Below, piece after piece: positions 55,620 to 64,000 of a stretch of 64,000 bases of DNA; position 1 is the first letter of the stretch, and every line of letters starts with the position of its first letter. The notes under the pieces are model-generated. The model had not been told where the DNA came from, did no database searches, and saw only the letters and a program-made list of their open reading frames with translations. The DNA comes from Aphrocallistes beatrix (Eukaryota > Porifera > Hexactinellida > Sceptrulophora > Aphrocallistidae): contig OY725488.1 of assembly GCA_963281255.1 (NCBI GenBank), positions 930,001 to 994,000 of the forward strand. Direction: 5' to 3'. A program made the position numbers and the translations under genes.

Positions 55620-58163
55620 TCAATCTGTAGAGTGCACGTGTCTATCTCGCCTCTTCTTCCTACCAGGAGGAGAGCTCTTCTCTCGAATGGAGTGCTTCCT
55701 TCCTCGTCGGCTCCTCTCTTTCGGAGAAGGCTCCTCTTCTGCATCTGCAGTTCGTCTGTCTGGACCTCGCTTACTCTCCATTTCAGATTTTGCTTCCAAG
55801 CTAATGGAGTGTTTATTCCGGTCTCGTCTACGCTCTTTGCTCGGAGATGTTCTCTTAGATCGATGAGAGTGTCTGTGCTTGAGAGGAGACCTCTCCTCTG
55901 AGTGTTTGGAATGCTTGCTTCTGTCTCGCCTCCTCACTCGGCTCTCCTTAGAAGGAGAAATGTCACACTTCTCGCGGCGGCTGTGAGAGCTTCGATGCTG
56001 TCTGGCTTCTTCAAGTGGAATATCAGCCCGATCTGGTAGCGAGCACTTTGCGCGATCAAACTGACTCTCCTCATGAGGAGATCTACTCCTCTCGCGATTA
56101 TTTGGTCCTTTCCCCTCTCCTCGACTGTCCTTATAAGGTCTGTCCCAATCGCCCGCTCTTCTGTAGCCATGAGGCCTACGGTTACCTCTCACTCTCTGAT
56201 CTGAGCTGTTCTCTGGCCGAGGAGATGGACTTTCATTCGGAGTGGGTTTGCGATTATCTTCAGGTGGTTGATTCTCAGGAGAATTCTCTCCCTCAGAACT
56301 GCTGTCACTCGAGGTAGACTCGTCACTAGAATCGTCGTCTTCATCATCAGAGGAATCGGAATCGGAATCAGAATCAACTTCCATTTGCTGGAGAGCGGAG
56401 TTACTTTTCAGATATTCACGTAATCCTTCTGTTAGTCCTCCAAGTCCGATCGTAGTGAAGAAATTGACTGAGAATCGAGAGTGTTTGGGGTTTTCCCTGG
56501 AGAAGAGTCCGCTAAAGTAAGGAGAGAGTAGAGGCTCATTCAGTCGCTCGTTTAAATTGAGAAGTCCCATGTACTCAGCCAACTCCTGGAAAAGGATCTT
56601 AATAAAAATTCGACTAGAAGCACTCGTCTCTTCTTCGTTCAAATGAATACATTCCAGAGCTGTCCACGGTATGGCGTCAGAGTAGAGGAGGTGTGCATAA
56701 AAGCGAGCAGCATTCCTGAGTTTGTTTGACTCCAGTCTGTGTACAGTGGAGAAGGATTCTCGAAGCATGAGATCGGCACTCTCCATATAAGGTCTCCGTA
56801 TCGTACAGAGGCGCTGAGCAGTGAGACCGAAATATTTCATGTACGACCGCTCCTGACAGGCACACTCCAGGATCATGTCCAGCACTCCCTTCTCACTCCC
56901 ATCAGGGAGCTTCATACGCATGATCTTGTGCACTGTCTCCTCGAAATTGATGCTGGACATCAAAGTGAGGTACATCGTCCTACGGAACTGAATATCGTTT
57001 GTACCCGTGTTGTCTATGATCTCATCGTTCTCCTTATCCTCCTCACTGCTCTCCTCCCCTCCTGACCCCTCCTCTGAACTCCCGCTTTCCCCGTCCTCCC
57101 CGAGAATCACGCCTTTCAGCTGCTGGTACTTGGTCTCGTTTTCGAGGTAGTCCGGATCTGCTCGGAAGACATTCAGTTCGGTGTGCGTCTGGAGTGTGTC
57201 CTCTAAGGAGACCAGGTGTGTGATCTGGTCCTTCTCCGGTACCAGGTCCAACTCATGAATGACGGAGGGGTGCTCCTTGAACCCGTCCTTCAAGATCTTG
57301 AGGTAGGTCTCCACCATGTACAGCACACGTGTCTGCAGCTTACCTTCGTGCAGGACGTTCCTCAACGTCTCATTCACGGCGTTGAAAGCTCGCGAACTGA
57401 GTTCCTTCAGTTTGAGTCCACACTCCTTCAGAAATGCAATGCACAACTCTATACTGTCGTCAGTGGGGTTGTCCAACAAGAGTGTCAACACCTGCAAGGC
57501 CAGCAGTTCGTGTGCGACCTCCTGGTTCACCAGGTGTGCGATGAACTTGACAGTAGCCACGCATTCGTTCTTGCTCCTGCGGCGATAGCTGCGCTTGAAC
57601 TGCATCACCAGTCTATTCAGGATGAGCTCTCCGTTTGAGGGGAGCTTGGTGTTAATAATCGCGACTAGGCACGCGTACACCTGACTGAAGACGGGAGAGA
57701 ACATCTGAGCTTGCATGATGCTCTGCGCCAGAAGGCCGCGGCCGCGAATCAAATTCTCACTGAACAACTCCTCCACGATGCTGGTGATGTTAGAAACATT
57801 GGATTTGTTGATTATTCCATTTATACTCCGCTTGAGTGCGTTCCAGGAGAGCATCTGATATTCAGTGGACGATTTGTCTGTTATCCGTTCCTGCATCATC
57901 TTGAGACGCCCTGGAGGGATGTACCGACCCCCTGTAACAGCGCTTAGCTTCAAAGAGGTGTCAGATTTCGCAGGTCTGATGGGAGCATTCTTATCGTCGT
58001 CAGGCGATGTCTCTCTGTGTGTATCTCGAGTTTTGAGAGACCGTTTATTTGAGGTTGGTCTGTTTTCATCTGAATAGACAGGTGGGGAACGTTTGGCGCT
58101 CCTGGAATGTGAATCGTCTCGACTGGACCGACTGGTGATACGGTGCGAATCAACCGACGTCAT
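55620..58163 (-). CDS. CWC22: Pre-mRNA-splicing factor CWC22, intronless
   Basis: 847 aa in one exon (human 908). N-terminal Ser/Arg-rich leader; GGRYIPPGRLKMMQERI just before an MIF4G domain (about 110-310, WNALKRSINGIINKSNVSNI, LRNVLHEGKLQTRVLYMVE); acidic linker (SGSSEEGSGGEESSEED); MA3 domain (about 420-530, RRTMYLTLMSSINFEETVHKI); then CWC22-specific VNFFTTIGLGGLTEGLREYL, an Asp/Ser run and a long RS/KR-rich tail to the end HSTD. CWC22 binds eIF4A3 through MIF4G and delivers it to the spliceosome for exon-junction-complex deposition. The ATG chosen is the first after an upstream in-frame break. It lacks introns although CWC22 genes are usually split. Confidence 0.96.
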   Translation of the reverse strand: MTSVDSHRITSRSSRDDSHSRSAKRSPPVYSDENRPTSNKRSLKTRDTHRETSPDDDKNAPIRPAKSDTSLKLSAVTGGRYIPPGRLKMMQERITDKSSTEYQMLSWNALKRSINGIINKSNVSNITSIVEELFSENLIRGRGLLAQSIMQAQMFSPVFSQVYACLVAIINTKLPSNGELILNRLVMQFKRSYRRRSKNECVATVKFIAHLVNQEVAHELLALQVLTLLLDNPTDDSIELCIAFLKECGLKLKELSSRAFNAVNETLRNVLHEGKLQTRVLYMVETYLKILKDGFKEHPSVIHELDLVPEKDQITHLVSLEDTLQTHTELNVFRADPDYLENETKYQQLKGVILGEDGESGSSEEGSGGEESSEEDKENDEIIDNTGTNDIQFRRTMYLTLMSSINFEETVHKIMRMKLPDGSEKGVLDMILECACQERSYMKYFGLTAQRLCTIRRPYMESADLMLRESFSTVHRLESNKLRNAARFYAHLLYSDAIPWTALECIHLNEEETSASSRIFIKILFQELAEYMGLLNLNERLNEPLLSPYFSGLFSRENPKHSRFSVNFFTTIGLGGLTEGLREYLKSNSALQQMEVDSDSDSDSSDDEDDDSSDESTSSDSSSEGENSPENQPPEDNRKPTPNESPSPRPENSSDQRVRGNRRPHGYRRAGDWDRPYKDSRGEGKGPNNRERSRSPHEESQFDRAKCSLPDRADIPLEEARQHRSSHSRREKCDISPSKESRVRRRDRSKHSKHSEERSPLKHRHSHRSKRTSPSKERRRDRNKHSISLEAKSEMESKRGPDRRTADAEEEPSPKERSRRGRKHSIREKSSPPGRKKRRDRHVHSTD

Positions 58164-58597
58164 TATTTAGAGTTCTAATTCAGAGACCAACACAACTCAT
58201 TATTCAGTTGCAAATGAAATATTTTTCATATTTTTACATTATGACAAACTATTTCTATCAAAAAAAGTGATGAAGCATTGTGTTTGAACTTTAAATGTAT
58301 AATAGAATCTAACCTTATTAATGAGCTTCTGCTCGCAGATAGCGAAACGCACTTAAACTTATGTCAAATCTCAGAATGAAGTGGCGCACATTTTTGTGTC
58401 GCGAGAATAAAAATGAATTTCAAAACTAGATGGACTACTTCGTAGTTGATAAACTAAATCGTTGATATTTCTAACGCGAAATTACTTTCTAAAAATATCC
58501 GTGCCATCATGAATAGGCCTAAAGACAATTTATCACTAAATTAATCCTAACAACTATCTAACTCAATTCTAGCATAATCTGTCCGGAACCTAACACC
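58164..58597. other. Gap between CWC22 start and RACK1 end
   Basis: 434 bp, AT-rich; CWC22 promoter and RACK1 3' flank. No other feature. Confidence 0.5.
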
Positions 58598-59557
58598 TCA
58601 GCGCGTAGTCACCTCGTAAACCCGAATGATGTTATCGGTATACCCCGCGTACAGGGTGTGTCCGTCGGAGGACCAAGCGAGGGAGAGTACGTCCGGAGTG
58701 ATGGCACTGCCCTCCCCTACGATCTCAGGCTTAGCTGTGTCCACCAACTCCTTGCTCTCCAGGTCCCACACCTTGATGGAGGGACCGACAGCCGCGGTCA
58801 GCCAGTAGCGGTTGGGGGAGAAGATGAGGGAGTTGATGGAGTCCTCGGCAGAGAGGGTGTACAGGTGCTTGGCCTCGTTGAGATCCCACAACATGCAGTT
58901 CCCGTCCTTGCCCCCAGAGGCACACAGAGACCCGTCAGGGGATACGGTGACGGTGTTGAGGTAGTTGTTGTGTCCGAAATGGTTCGTCTTCAGTTTACAG
59001 TTTGTCAGATTCCACACTTTGACCACTTTATCCCAGCCACAAGACACGATTATTGGCACTTGCAGGTTGGGGGAGAATTTGACACAAGACACCCAGTCAG
59101 TGTGCTGGTCATCAGCAATAGTGTATTTGCAGTGGCCTAGCGTGTTCCACAGCTTGATCGTCTTGTCCCGAGAGCCAGACACGATCTGACGGTTATCCGC
59201 GGAGAATGCCACACTCAGCACGTCTTTCTTATGTCCGGTGAACCTACAGCGAGTCGTAGCCAGGTTGAGATCCCAGAGGCGGAGAGAACCGTCCCATGAC
59301 CCGCTCAATGCGAACATCCCGTCCGTCGACATGACTACATCTGACACGAAGTGGCTGTGACCTTTGAGGGATTTTATCGGAGAACCGTAGTTGTCATCTG
59401 ACTTGCTAAGATCCCACACCATGATGGATTTGTCTCGTGATGAAGATACCAACCTATTGGGCTGAGCGGCACTCGTCGCGATTTGTGTCACCCAGCCATT
59501 GTGTCCGATCAGTTTAGCGGCAAACCGCAGCTTTTCTTGAGGTGGCTGGCCAGCCAT
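58598..59557 (-). CDS. RACK1: RACK1, 40S ribosome-bound WD-repeat scaffold
   Basis: 319 aa, intronless (human 317). Seven WD repeats fill the protein: [93 protein letters not shown]. The [19 protein letters not shown] end is as in animal RACK1. It sits on the head of the 40S subunit and recruits kinases such as PKC; it is also required for quality control on collided ribosomes. High GC3 relative to neighbours suggests high expression, as is usual for RACK1. The start [12 protein letters not shown] aligns with family starts. Confidence 0.98.
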   Translation of the reverse strand: MAGQPPQEKLRFAAKLIGHNGWVTQIATSAAQPNRLVSSSRDKSIMVWDLSKSDDNYGSPIKSLKGHSHFVSDVVMSTDGMFALSGSWDGSLRLWDLNLATTRCRFTGHKKDVLSVAFSADNRQIVSGSRDKTIKLWNTLGHCKYTIADDQHTDWVSCVKFSPNLQVPIIVSCGWDKVVKVWNLTNCKLKTNHFGHNNYLNTVTVSPDGSLCASGGKDGNCMLWDLNEAKHLYTLSAEDSINSLIFSPNRYWLTAAVGPSIKVWDLESKELVDTAKPEIVGEGSAITPDVLSLAWSSDGHTLYAGYTDNIIRVYEVTTR

Positions 59558-59663
59558 TCTAAATCAGAAGATGCATCATATGTTGGGTGCAATGGTATCG
59601 CGTTCCCGTTCATTGTGAATCCCAGTGGGCCAGAAATGTTTAAAAAATAAAACATATCGTGTA

Positions 59664-59904
59664 TACTCGAATAGTTGCCGGGCGATTATTAATGTTTAGC
59701 TCCATTTGTCACTGAAGAAAAATAATATTTCAGATTTAGGAGAATTTTAGAAGGAAATAACCGCACGAATGATTCAACAAACAATAGAAAGGAAGAATCA
59801 ACGTTCATCTTTTTCAAAGGGACAACAAAAATAATTTAGCACCCTCTTTGGGGGGGATTATTCGAAGGAGGCGATTATTCGAGGAGGGGCTACTATTCGA
59901 GGTA
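59664..59904. mobile_element. MITE of the TACTCGAATAG family, copy B
   Basis: 241 bp between RACK1 and RBM17. Ends TACTCGAATAGTTGCCGGGC and, inverted, TACCTCGAATAGTAGCCCC. Internal blocks match 22978-23202 in reverse orientation (GCACCCTCTTTG, ACCGCAC, CTGAAGAAAAA). The rest of the gap 59558-60190 holds nothing else that I can support. Confidence 0.68.
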
Positions 59905-60190
59905 ATACGTTACATTTCATGGCGTGGCCAATTTAAAAGTAAATCATAAATTAAATGCCATCCTATACCGACGTAAAGTCCGAGTTAGTTAAAAGATCCA
60001 TTTTGCGAATGAGATTTTGATTTAAATTGAATCATATGGACAGCCTCGGTTAATCTCATCTAAATCATAATTTCAATAAATTATAGATTTATGAATGAAA
60101 TAAAGACCAACTTAAAACAGCTGACATTGAGTGGCTCTTGAAATGACAATACCACATGCTGAGTTACTCCAATCTGTAAGATGCCCTCTT

Positions 60191-61351
60191 CTAAACTAGT
60201 GGAATCGGTCCTAAATCCATATTAGCGAACCTTTCCTCGTCGAAGAACGAACCCTTGACCACACGCCCGGCGAAGTACCGCCCGTTCAGATCGACGTAAG
60301 CCTTGATTGTGGACTCATTTCTAGCGAATTCTATAAATATGCGAACGGACTCCTCATCAGGTACCCCTTCAGGGATCTCGAAAATGATCACTTTCACCAC
60401 TTCTCCATACTTGGTGCACTCCTCTGACACTTCATCGTTCAGTTCCTCGTCCACCTGGCCGCGCCCCACCATGTTCTGGAGGAGAAGGATCTTAGAAGGG
60501 TTCTTCAGCTGATTCAGAACCTGGGCTGACTTTTCTGGGTCCAGAGTATTGGGGGTGTTGGGTAGAATCTTGCCGCCCCTTCTCGAGGTCTTCTCTACCA
60601 CGAGTGCTCTGCTCATGCCTTGGCTCTCCTTCCCGAGACCCATGCCCTCCTTCCAGCCGTATTTGGACATGATATTCGCGGCAACTGACAGGCCCTTGGG
60701 TAGTAGCGCCCCCTTCGACGGGTTACTCAGGTCTAGTTCACTAGACTCACTCATCTCCACAGCAGTCTCGCCAGATAAATTGGGCGGTGGGGGGATAGCT
60801 GCTCGGTCTAACCCCTTCTGTCCCATTTTCTTCCATCTCTCGCCATCACTGTCGCTACCACTGCTAGATCGGCGTCGATGTCTCCTTTTCTTCTCTTCGT
60901 GCTGCTTCCGTTTTCGCGCCTCTTCCTCTTTCTTCATGCATTCCAGTCTCTCTATTTCCCGCCGAATGGCTCGATCCCTGGCGAAATCCTCATAGTCATT
61001 CGGGTTCATCGGATTGTACGAGTCAGCAACTAAGGGGATCTCCGTAATCATGGGGGAGGAGTTGGGAGGGTCTTGTATGGGACTCTTGAGGGTGTTATTG
61101 ACAGGGGGAGGAAGTTCGTCCTCAGGGTACAGCTGTTGTTGTTGTTGTTGTTGTTGTTGCTCGCTCTTGGGGAGATTCTGCTGACTGTAGAGTCTGTCTT
61201 TCAGGATTTTCGTGCGCTGCAACTGACTGGACATGAATTTCATTCGAGATGTGTCGTCGTGGAACCAACCGATGTCAGAGGAGTCGCCGCCAGCGAGTGG
61301 GGGTCTTTTGGTCTCTACTTCCAGTCCTTCGTACAGCGAGCTCACCGCCAT
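60191..61351 (-). CDS. RBM17: Splicing factor 45 (RBM17)
   Basis: 386 aa, intronless (human 401). N-terminal region with a ten-Gln run coded by a CAA-rich repeat (61133-61160); YNPMNPNDYED as in SPF45; a charged Arg/Glu helix; the conserved AAIPPPPNL; a G-patch (about 220-270, NIMSKYGWKEGMGLGKESQG, VEKTSRRGGKI); and a C-terminal UHM-type RRM (about 290-380, LLQNMVGRGQVDEEL, VIIFEIPEGVPDEESVRIFIE) with the ULM-binding RYF in DLNGRYFAGRVVKG. SPF45 binds ULM motifs of SF3B1 and U2AF2 and selects weak 3' splice sites. All parts of the family layout are present. Confidence 0.95.
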   Translation of the reverse strand: MAVSSLYEGLEVETKRPPLAGGDSSDIGWFHDDTSRMKFMSSQLQRTKILKDRLYSQQNLPKSEQQQQQQQQQLYPEDELPPPVNNTLKSPIQDPPNSSPMITEIPLVADSYNPMNPNDYEDFARDRAIRREIERLECMKKEEEARKRKQHEEKKRRHRRRSSSGSDSDGERWKKMGQKGLDRAAIPPPPNLSGETAVEMSESSELDLSNPSKGALLPKGLSVAANIMSKYGWKEGMGLGKESQGMSRALVVEKTSRRGGKILPNTPNTLDPEKSAQVLNQLKNPSKILLLQNMVGRGQVDEELNDEVSEECTKYGEVVKVIIFEIPEGVPDEESVRIFIEFARNESTIKAYVDLNGRYFAGRVVKGSFFDEERFANMDLGPIPLV

Positions 61352-62233
61352 TTAGCTAGATTATGAAAATCTGAGTAGAATGGTTAAATCGAGGAGAGCG
61401 CAGCGTCCACAGATAGATACAACCTCCCTCTGGTGGTACTGTGCAGCTTGCCACTTGTAATTAGTATATAGTTTTGGAAGAAGTGGATCAAGGTGGCACA
61501 AGCGATATTAATCACCTTTTAAGCATAATTGATATATATAAAACTTCTAAACGGAGTAATTCGAGCGTGCATATTTCGAATTTGATGTCAGATTTGTATT
61601 TGCTGTTGAGGTTATAAAGAATTGGTCTCATTGGAGAGACCCATTTTAGGTATTCATGCAACGCAATGGTGTCCAATACTTATGGCCAGGCAGTGTATAT
61701 GTATTGTCTGGGGTAAATGTGTAGAAAAAGGTTAAAAGCTAAATGAATAGTTCCAGATGTATTGCGATATTCACATTTAACGTTCCAAGTCACTTACTGG
61801 AGCTGCAGTATCGGTCTATCGACCGACATTTTTTATTCCAGTTCTAGAAGAATGATCTAATTAAGGATTAAAAGTATTTATTATTGGTTATTGGTCATCA
61901 AATCGAGTAAGACTACGCATCTACAAATAAGGATGCTAGTCCTGAAAATATAATTCACGTATTCAGTTGCCTATCATTTGCTTAATTAATCTGCAACTTT
62001 TCACACCTCGTTCAGGGTAATTATTTCATCAACTGGAGCAAAAGATTTATCTCAATCCGATTCAGTCGAGACAAAAATATATTTGACATAAGTGAAGGAA
62101 TCTGGTTGAAACGACAATACATAACTGATCTAATTATTAGAACAAATTAAAGCTCATGCAATCCAACAGCCGTATGTATATTTACACAAAAGCAGTGCTA
62201 TAACTCATAACGTTCCTTTAAAAGGTAGCACCA
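61352..62233. other. Gap between RBM17 and CNOT3
   Basis: RBM17 promoter side and CNOT3 3' flank. Contains the Tc1-like terminal remnant at 61669-61697. Otherwise AT-rich with nothing supported. Confidence 0.45.
61669..61697. mobile_element. Tc1-like terminal repeat remnant
   Basis: Read on the minus strand, 61697 to 61669 begins TACACTGCCTGGCCATAAGT and ends in ATTGGACAC, a typical Tc1-family terminus starting at TA. No matching opposite end was found nearby, so it is a solo end. Confidence 0.6.
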
Positions 62234-64000
62234 TTAGTTCAGCTCCTTGTCTTCCAGAAACTTATACTCGAACATAAATCCCTCCTTCCTTTTCTGTGTC
62301 CACTTCTCGTAGTCGAAATAGATGTAGGTGCCAAGCTCGTACTCATCAGTGATTTTCTTAGGGTCATCGTGTCTTTGGAACCACATCATATATTTGGTGT
62401 GGAATCGCCAAGATTGCTTTTTCAGTGCTTTCGCAGCGAGATACTGTGCCTTGGTTCCCTCTTGGTAGTAGAAGATGAAGAAGAGAGTTTCAGTTGAGAG
62501 ACGATTGAAGAAATCGTGGGAACAGAAAAAGGTCGGAGGCTGTGAATGGTGGTAGGGGGCACTAGGGACAGGAGAGCGCTGTGTGTACTGCCTGACACGC
62601 TCTGAGTCTGCTAGCTGAGGGATGTGTCTGGAACAGGCCTCCAGCATGTACGTCTGCGTACTCATTTCCTGTGTGATGATAACTGATCCCAGGGGGGATA
62701 CCCCGAGGAGTGGAGTCAAAATAGTCTCGTCTGACTCGTTATTCGGTGAGGTTCCTGTGTGCCGTAAATCTTCGTTGGATTTATTCTCAATTTTCATCTT
62801 TGCATCTAGAAGATTGGCATATTTCAATATTTAATAACTCATGAGTCATGACTAAGCTATGGGAATTCCCCAAATAAAATATCAAGATCATCATTTTATT
62901 TAGACGTATAAGGAATTATAAATGTTATTCATTCACTTCTGCAATGCCACTACATGTGCGTTTTACTGATGAACTTCGGAAGCGGTCCATGCGTATAAGA
63001 ATCTTTTGAGAATTCGTCACAATATGGATCATCGGGGTACGAGGCATGTATTGCTCCAATCGAATCGAGCTCCATCCTGAAGGGTCCGTTAATGCGGTCA
63101 GCTAACAAGATTCCGACAGATTTGATGAGAGAAGGAGCGAAGTAGAACTCCTTATCCTGGACATACCCTCTGCTCGTGAAGAGGAAATCTTTGAACGGGA
63201 GAGTGATAGTCTCCCAATAGGGACCACCTCGGGTGTAAACAAAACTGTGCCATACATCCTCCTTCAACATTCCACCCATGATAACGAACGCTATATACTT
63301 TCTGCCATCGCCTCGGAGTTTAATCTCGAACGCGTCATACTCGTAGAGGTCCCACACACGCTTGTGGAACATATCTTTCTGTAAGGTTCGACTCTGTATC
63401 GCACCATATCCGCTCGCGATCACATCCGTACCGATCGGGATTTCAGTGGAGAGCTCTCCGTGGAGGACGGCTCTGCCACTGCTGCTCCTCTCGAAACGAA
63501 GCCAAGAACTTCCGGTCAACTCTCTGTCAGAAGCGAACATCCAATCATTGAGGGTTTTAGGGTTCTTAAAATCATACATTATGAACTTTGATCCGTATGG
63601 ATTTCCTACCCTATCCAGCAAGTGAGCAATGTTGTAGACTTGGCGTAAGTATCTCCGAACCCCTCTGATGAGTGACATTTGGATTTGCTATTAGTGTGAT
63701 GGGACATAATGTAGTAAAATAGGTTTCAGGGAGAAAAAGAAGTTAAGTGGGGTTTGATTAAGTAAAATTTCGGAGATATTAATGACGACAATCCAATACA
63801 GATGCGATAAGAACAAACCTGGCATAATATCGGGGGTATTGTGTCCTGTCTTATGAGACGCACTCTCGGACTGCTGGGAAAGAATACTGCTAGGCCTCTC
63901 TTCGACCTCCTCAGAGTAAGAAGGAAGATTCTCCCTCGCCTCTTTGATTGGCTCCAGTTTCATTTGAGTTTGGGAGGATGGAGGCGCTGGGTGAGAAAGA
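62234..64000 (-). CDS. CNOT3: CCR4-NOT subunit 3, last two exons (5' part beyond the right edge)
   Basis: Exons 63819-64000 (open to the window edge) and 62234-62805, joined in phase 1 (MPD AKMK). The last exon holds the NOT-box: [79 protein letters not shown] and [16 protein letters not shown], nearly identical to CNOT3. It forms a dimer with CNOT2 in the CCR4-NOT deadenylase complex that represses and degrades mRNA. The upstream exon is a Ser/Glu-rich linker, as expected between the N-terminal coiled coil and the NOT-box. The 1013-bp intron contains the whole NDUFAF1 gene on the same strand. Confidence 0.95.
62950..63678 (-). CDS. NDUFAF1: Complex I assembly factor NDUFAF1 (CIA30), nested in a CNOT3 intron
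   Basis: 242 aa, intronless (human 327 including a longer transit peptide). The CIA30 domain fills about residues 30-225: [79 protein letters not shown] and [24 protein letters not shown]. The N-terminus [15 protein letters not shown] is basic and hydrophobic, as in a mitochondrial targeting sequence. NDUFAF1 belongs to the MCIA complex that builds the membrane arm of complex I. The gene lies 144 bp above the CNOT3 acceptor and 140 bp below its donor, same strand, so CNOT3 transcripts must span it. Confidence 0.95.
   Translation of the reverse strand: MSLIRGVRRYLRQVYNIAHLLDRVGNPYGSKFIMYDFKNPKTLNDWMFASDRELTGSSWLRFERSSSGRAVLHGELSTEIPIGTDVIASGYGAIQSRTLQKDMFHKRVWDLYEYDAFEIKLRGDGRKYIAFVIMGGMLKEDVWHSFVYTRGGPYWETITLPFKDFLFTSRGYVQDKEFYFAPSLIKSVGILLADRINGPFRMELDSIGAIHASYPDDPYCDEFSKDSYTHGPLPKFISKTHM

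Noticed and set aside
58626-59189. Plus-strand frames of up to 160 codons opposite RACK1
   Set aside because: Antisense shadows of a GC-rich coding exon; no recognisable protein.

Overview
The window comes from an animal (metazoan) nuclear genome. It carries spliceosomal introns with GT-AG borders, a tRNA-Ala with a eukaryotic internal promoter layout, animal gene families (caspase, barrier-to-autointegration factor, atonal-type bHLH, TFIIA alpha/beta, NUP50, WIPI, CENP-X) and germline piRNA-pathway families (GTSF1, STK31/TDRD8). The DNA is AT-rich, many housekeeping genes are intronless (PPP5, RACK1, CWC22, RBM17, the caspase), and non-autonomous DNA transposons are scattered throughout. I take it to be an invertebrate; I cannot name the species or phylum from this sequence.

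Layout. 1-7039: the start of BANF1 (cut by the left edge), a caspase fused to an NHL propeller, and a large STK31-like RRM-Tudor-pseudokinase gene. 8065-15054: a seven-exon DDX39/UAP56 helicase and an intronless PPP5. 15211-20401: a young tandem duplication of about 2.4-2.7 kb. Each unit carries a TPMT-like methyltransferase gene and the 3' end of GTF2A1; only the right-hand GTF2A1 is whole (20124-21243). A 308-bp hAT-like element with an 8-bp target duplication sits in the left unit only. 21499-26254: an SPFH/Band-7-like gene of at least eleven exons, with a 9-nt microexon, a tRNA-Ala inside one intron and several MITEs in others. 27384-31558: five-exon NUP50.

31.6-50.9 kb is gene-poor. It holds a very long GTSF1-like CHHC zinc-finger protein (36489-38849), CENP-X (41160-41402) and a two-exon bHLH gene (43549-44914). 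Between them are stretches of up to 6 kb in which I can support nothing. 50919-64000 is dense again: WIPI/Atg18, CHCHD4/MIA40, a secreted phospholipase A2-like Cys-rich protein, CWC22, RACK1, RBM17/SPF45, and CNOT3 (running off the right edge) with the mitochondrial gene NDUFAF1 nested in one of its introns.

Most protein genes (18 of 21) are on the minus strand. They do not form one pathway, but some share processes: mRNA splicing and export (CWC22, RBM17, DDX39, NUP50), mitochondrial assembly (CHCHD4, NDUFAF1) and, by family, germline small-RNA silencing (STK31-like, GTSF1-like). The most unusual item is the caspase-NHL fusion, an uninterrupted reading frame that keeps the caspase catalytic His and Cys. 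No retrovirus-like, LTR or Polinton-like element was recognised.
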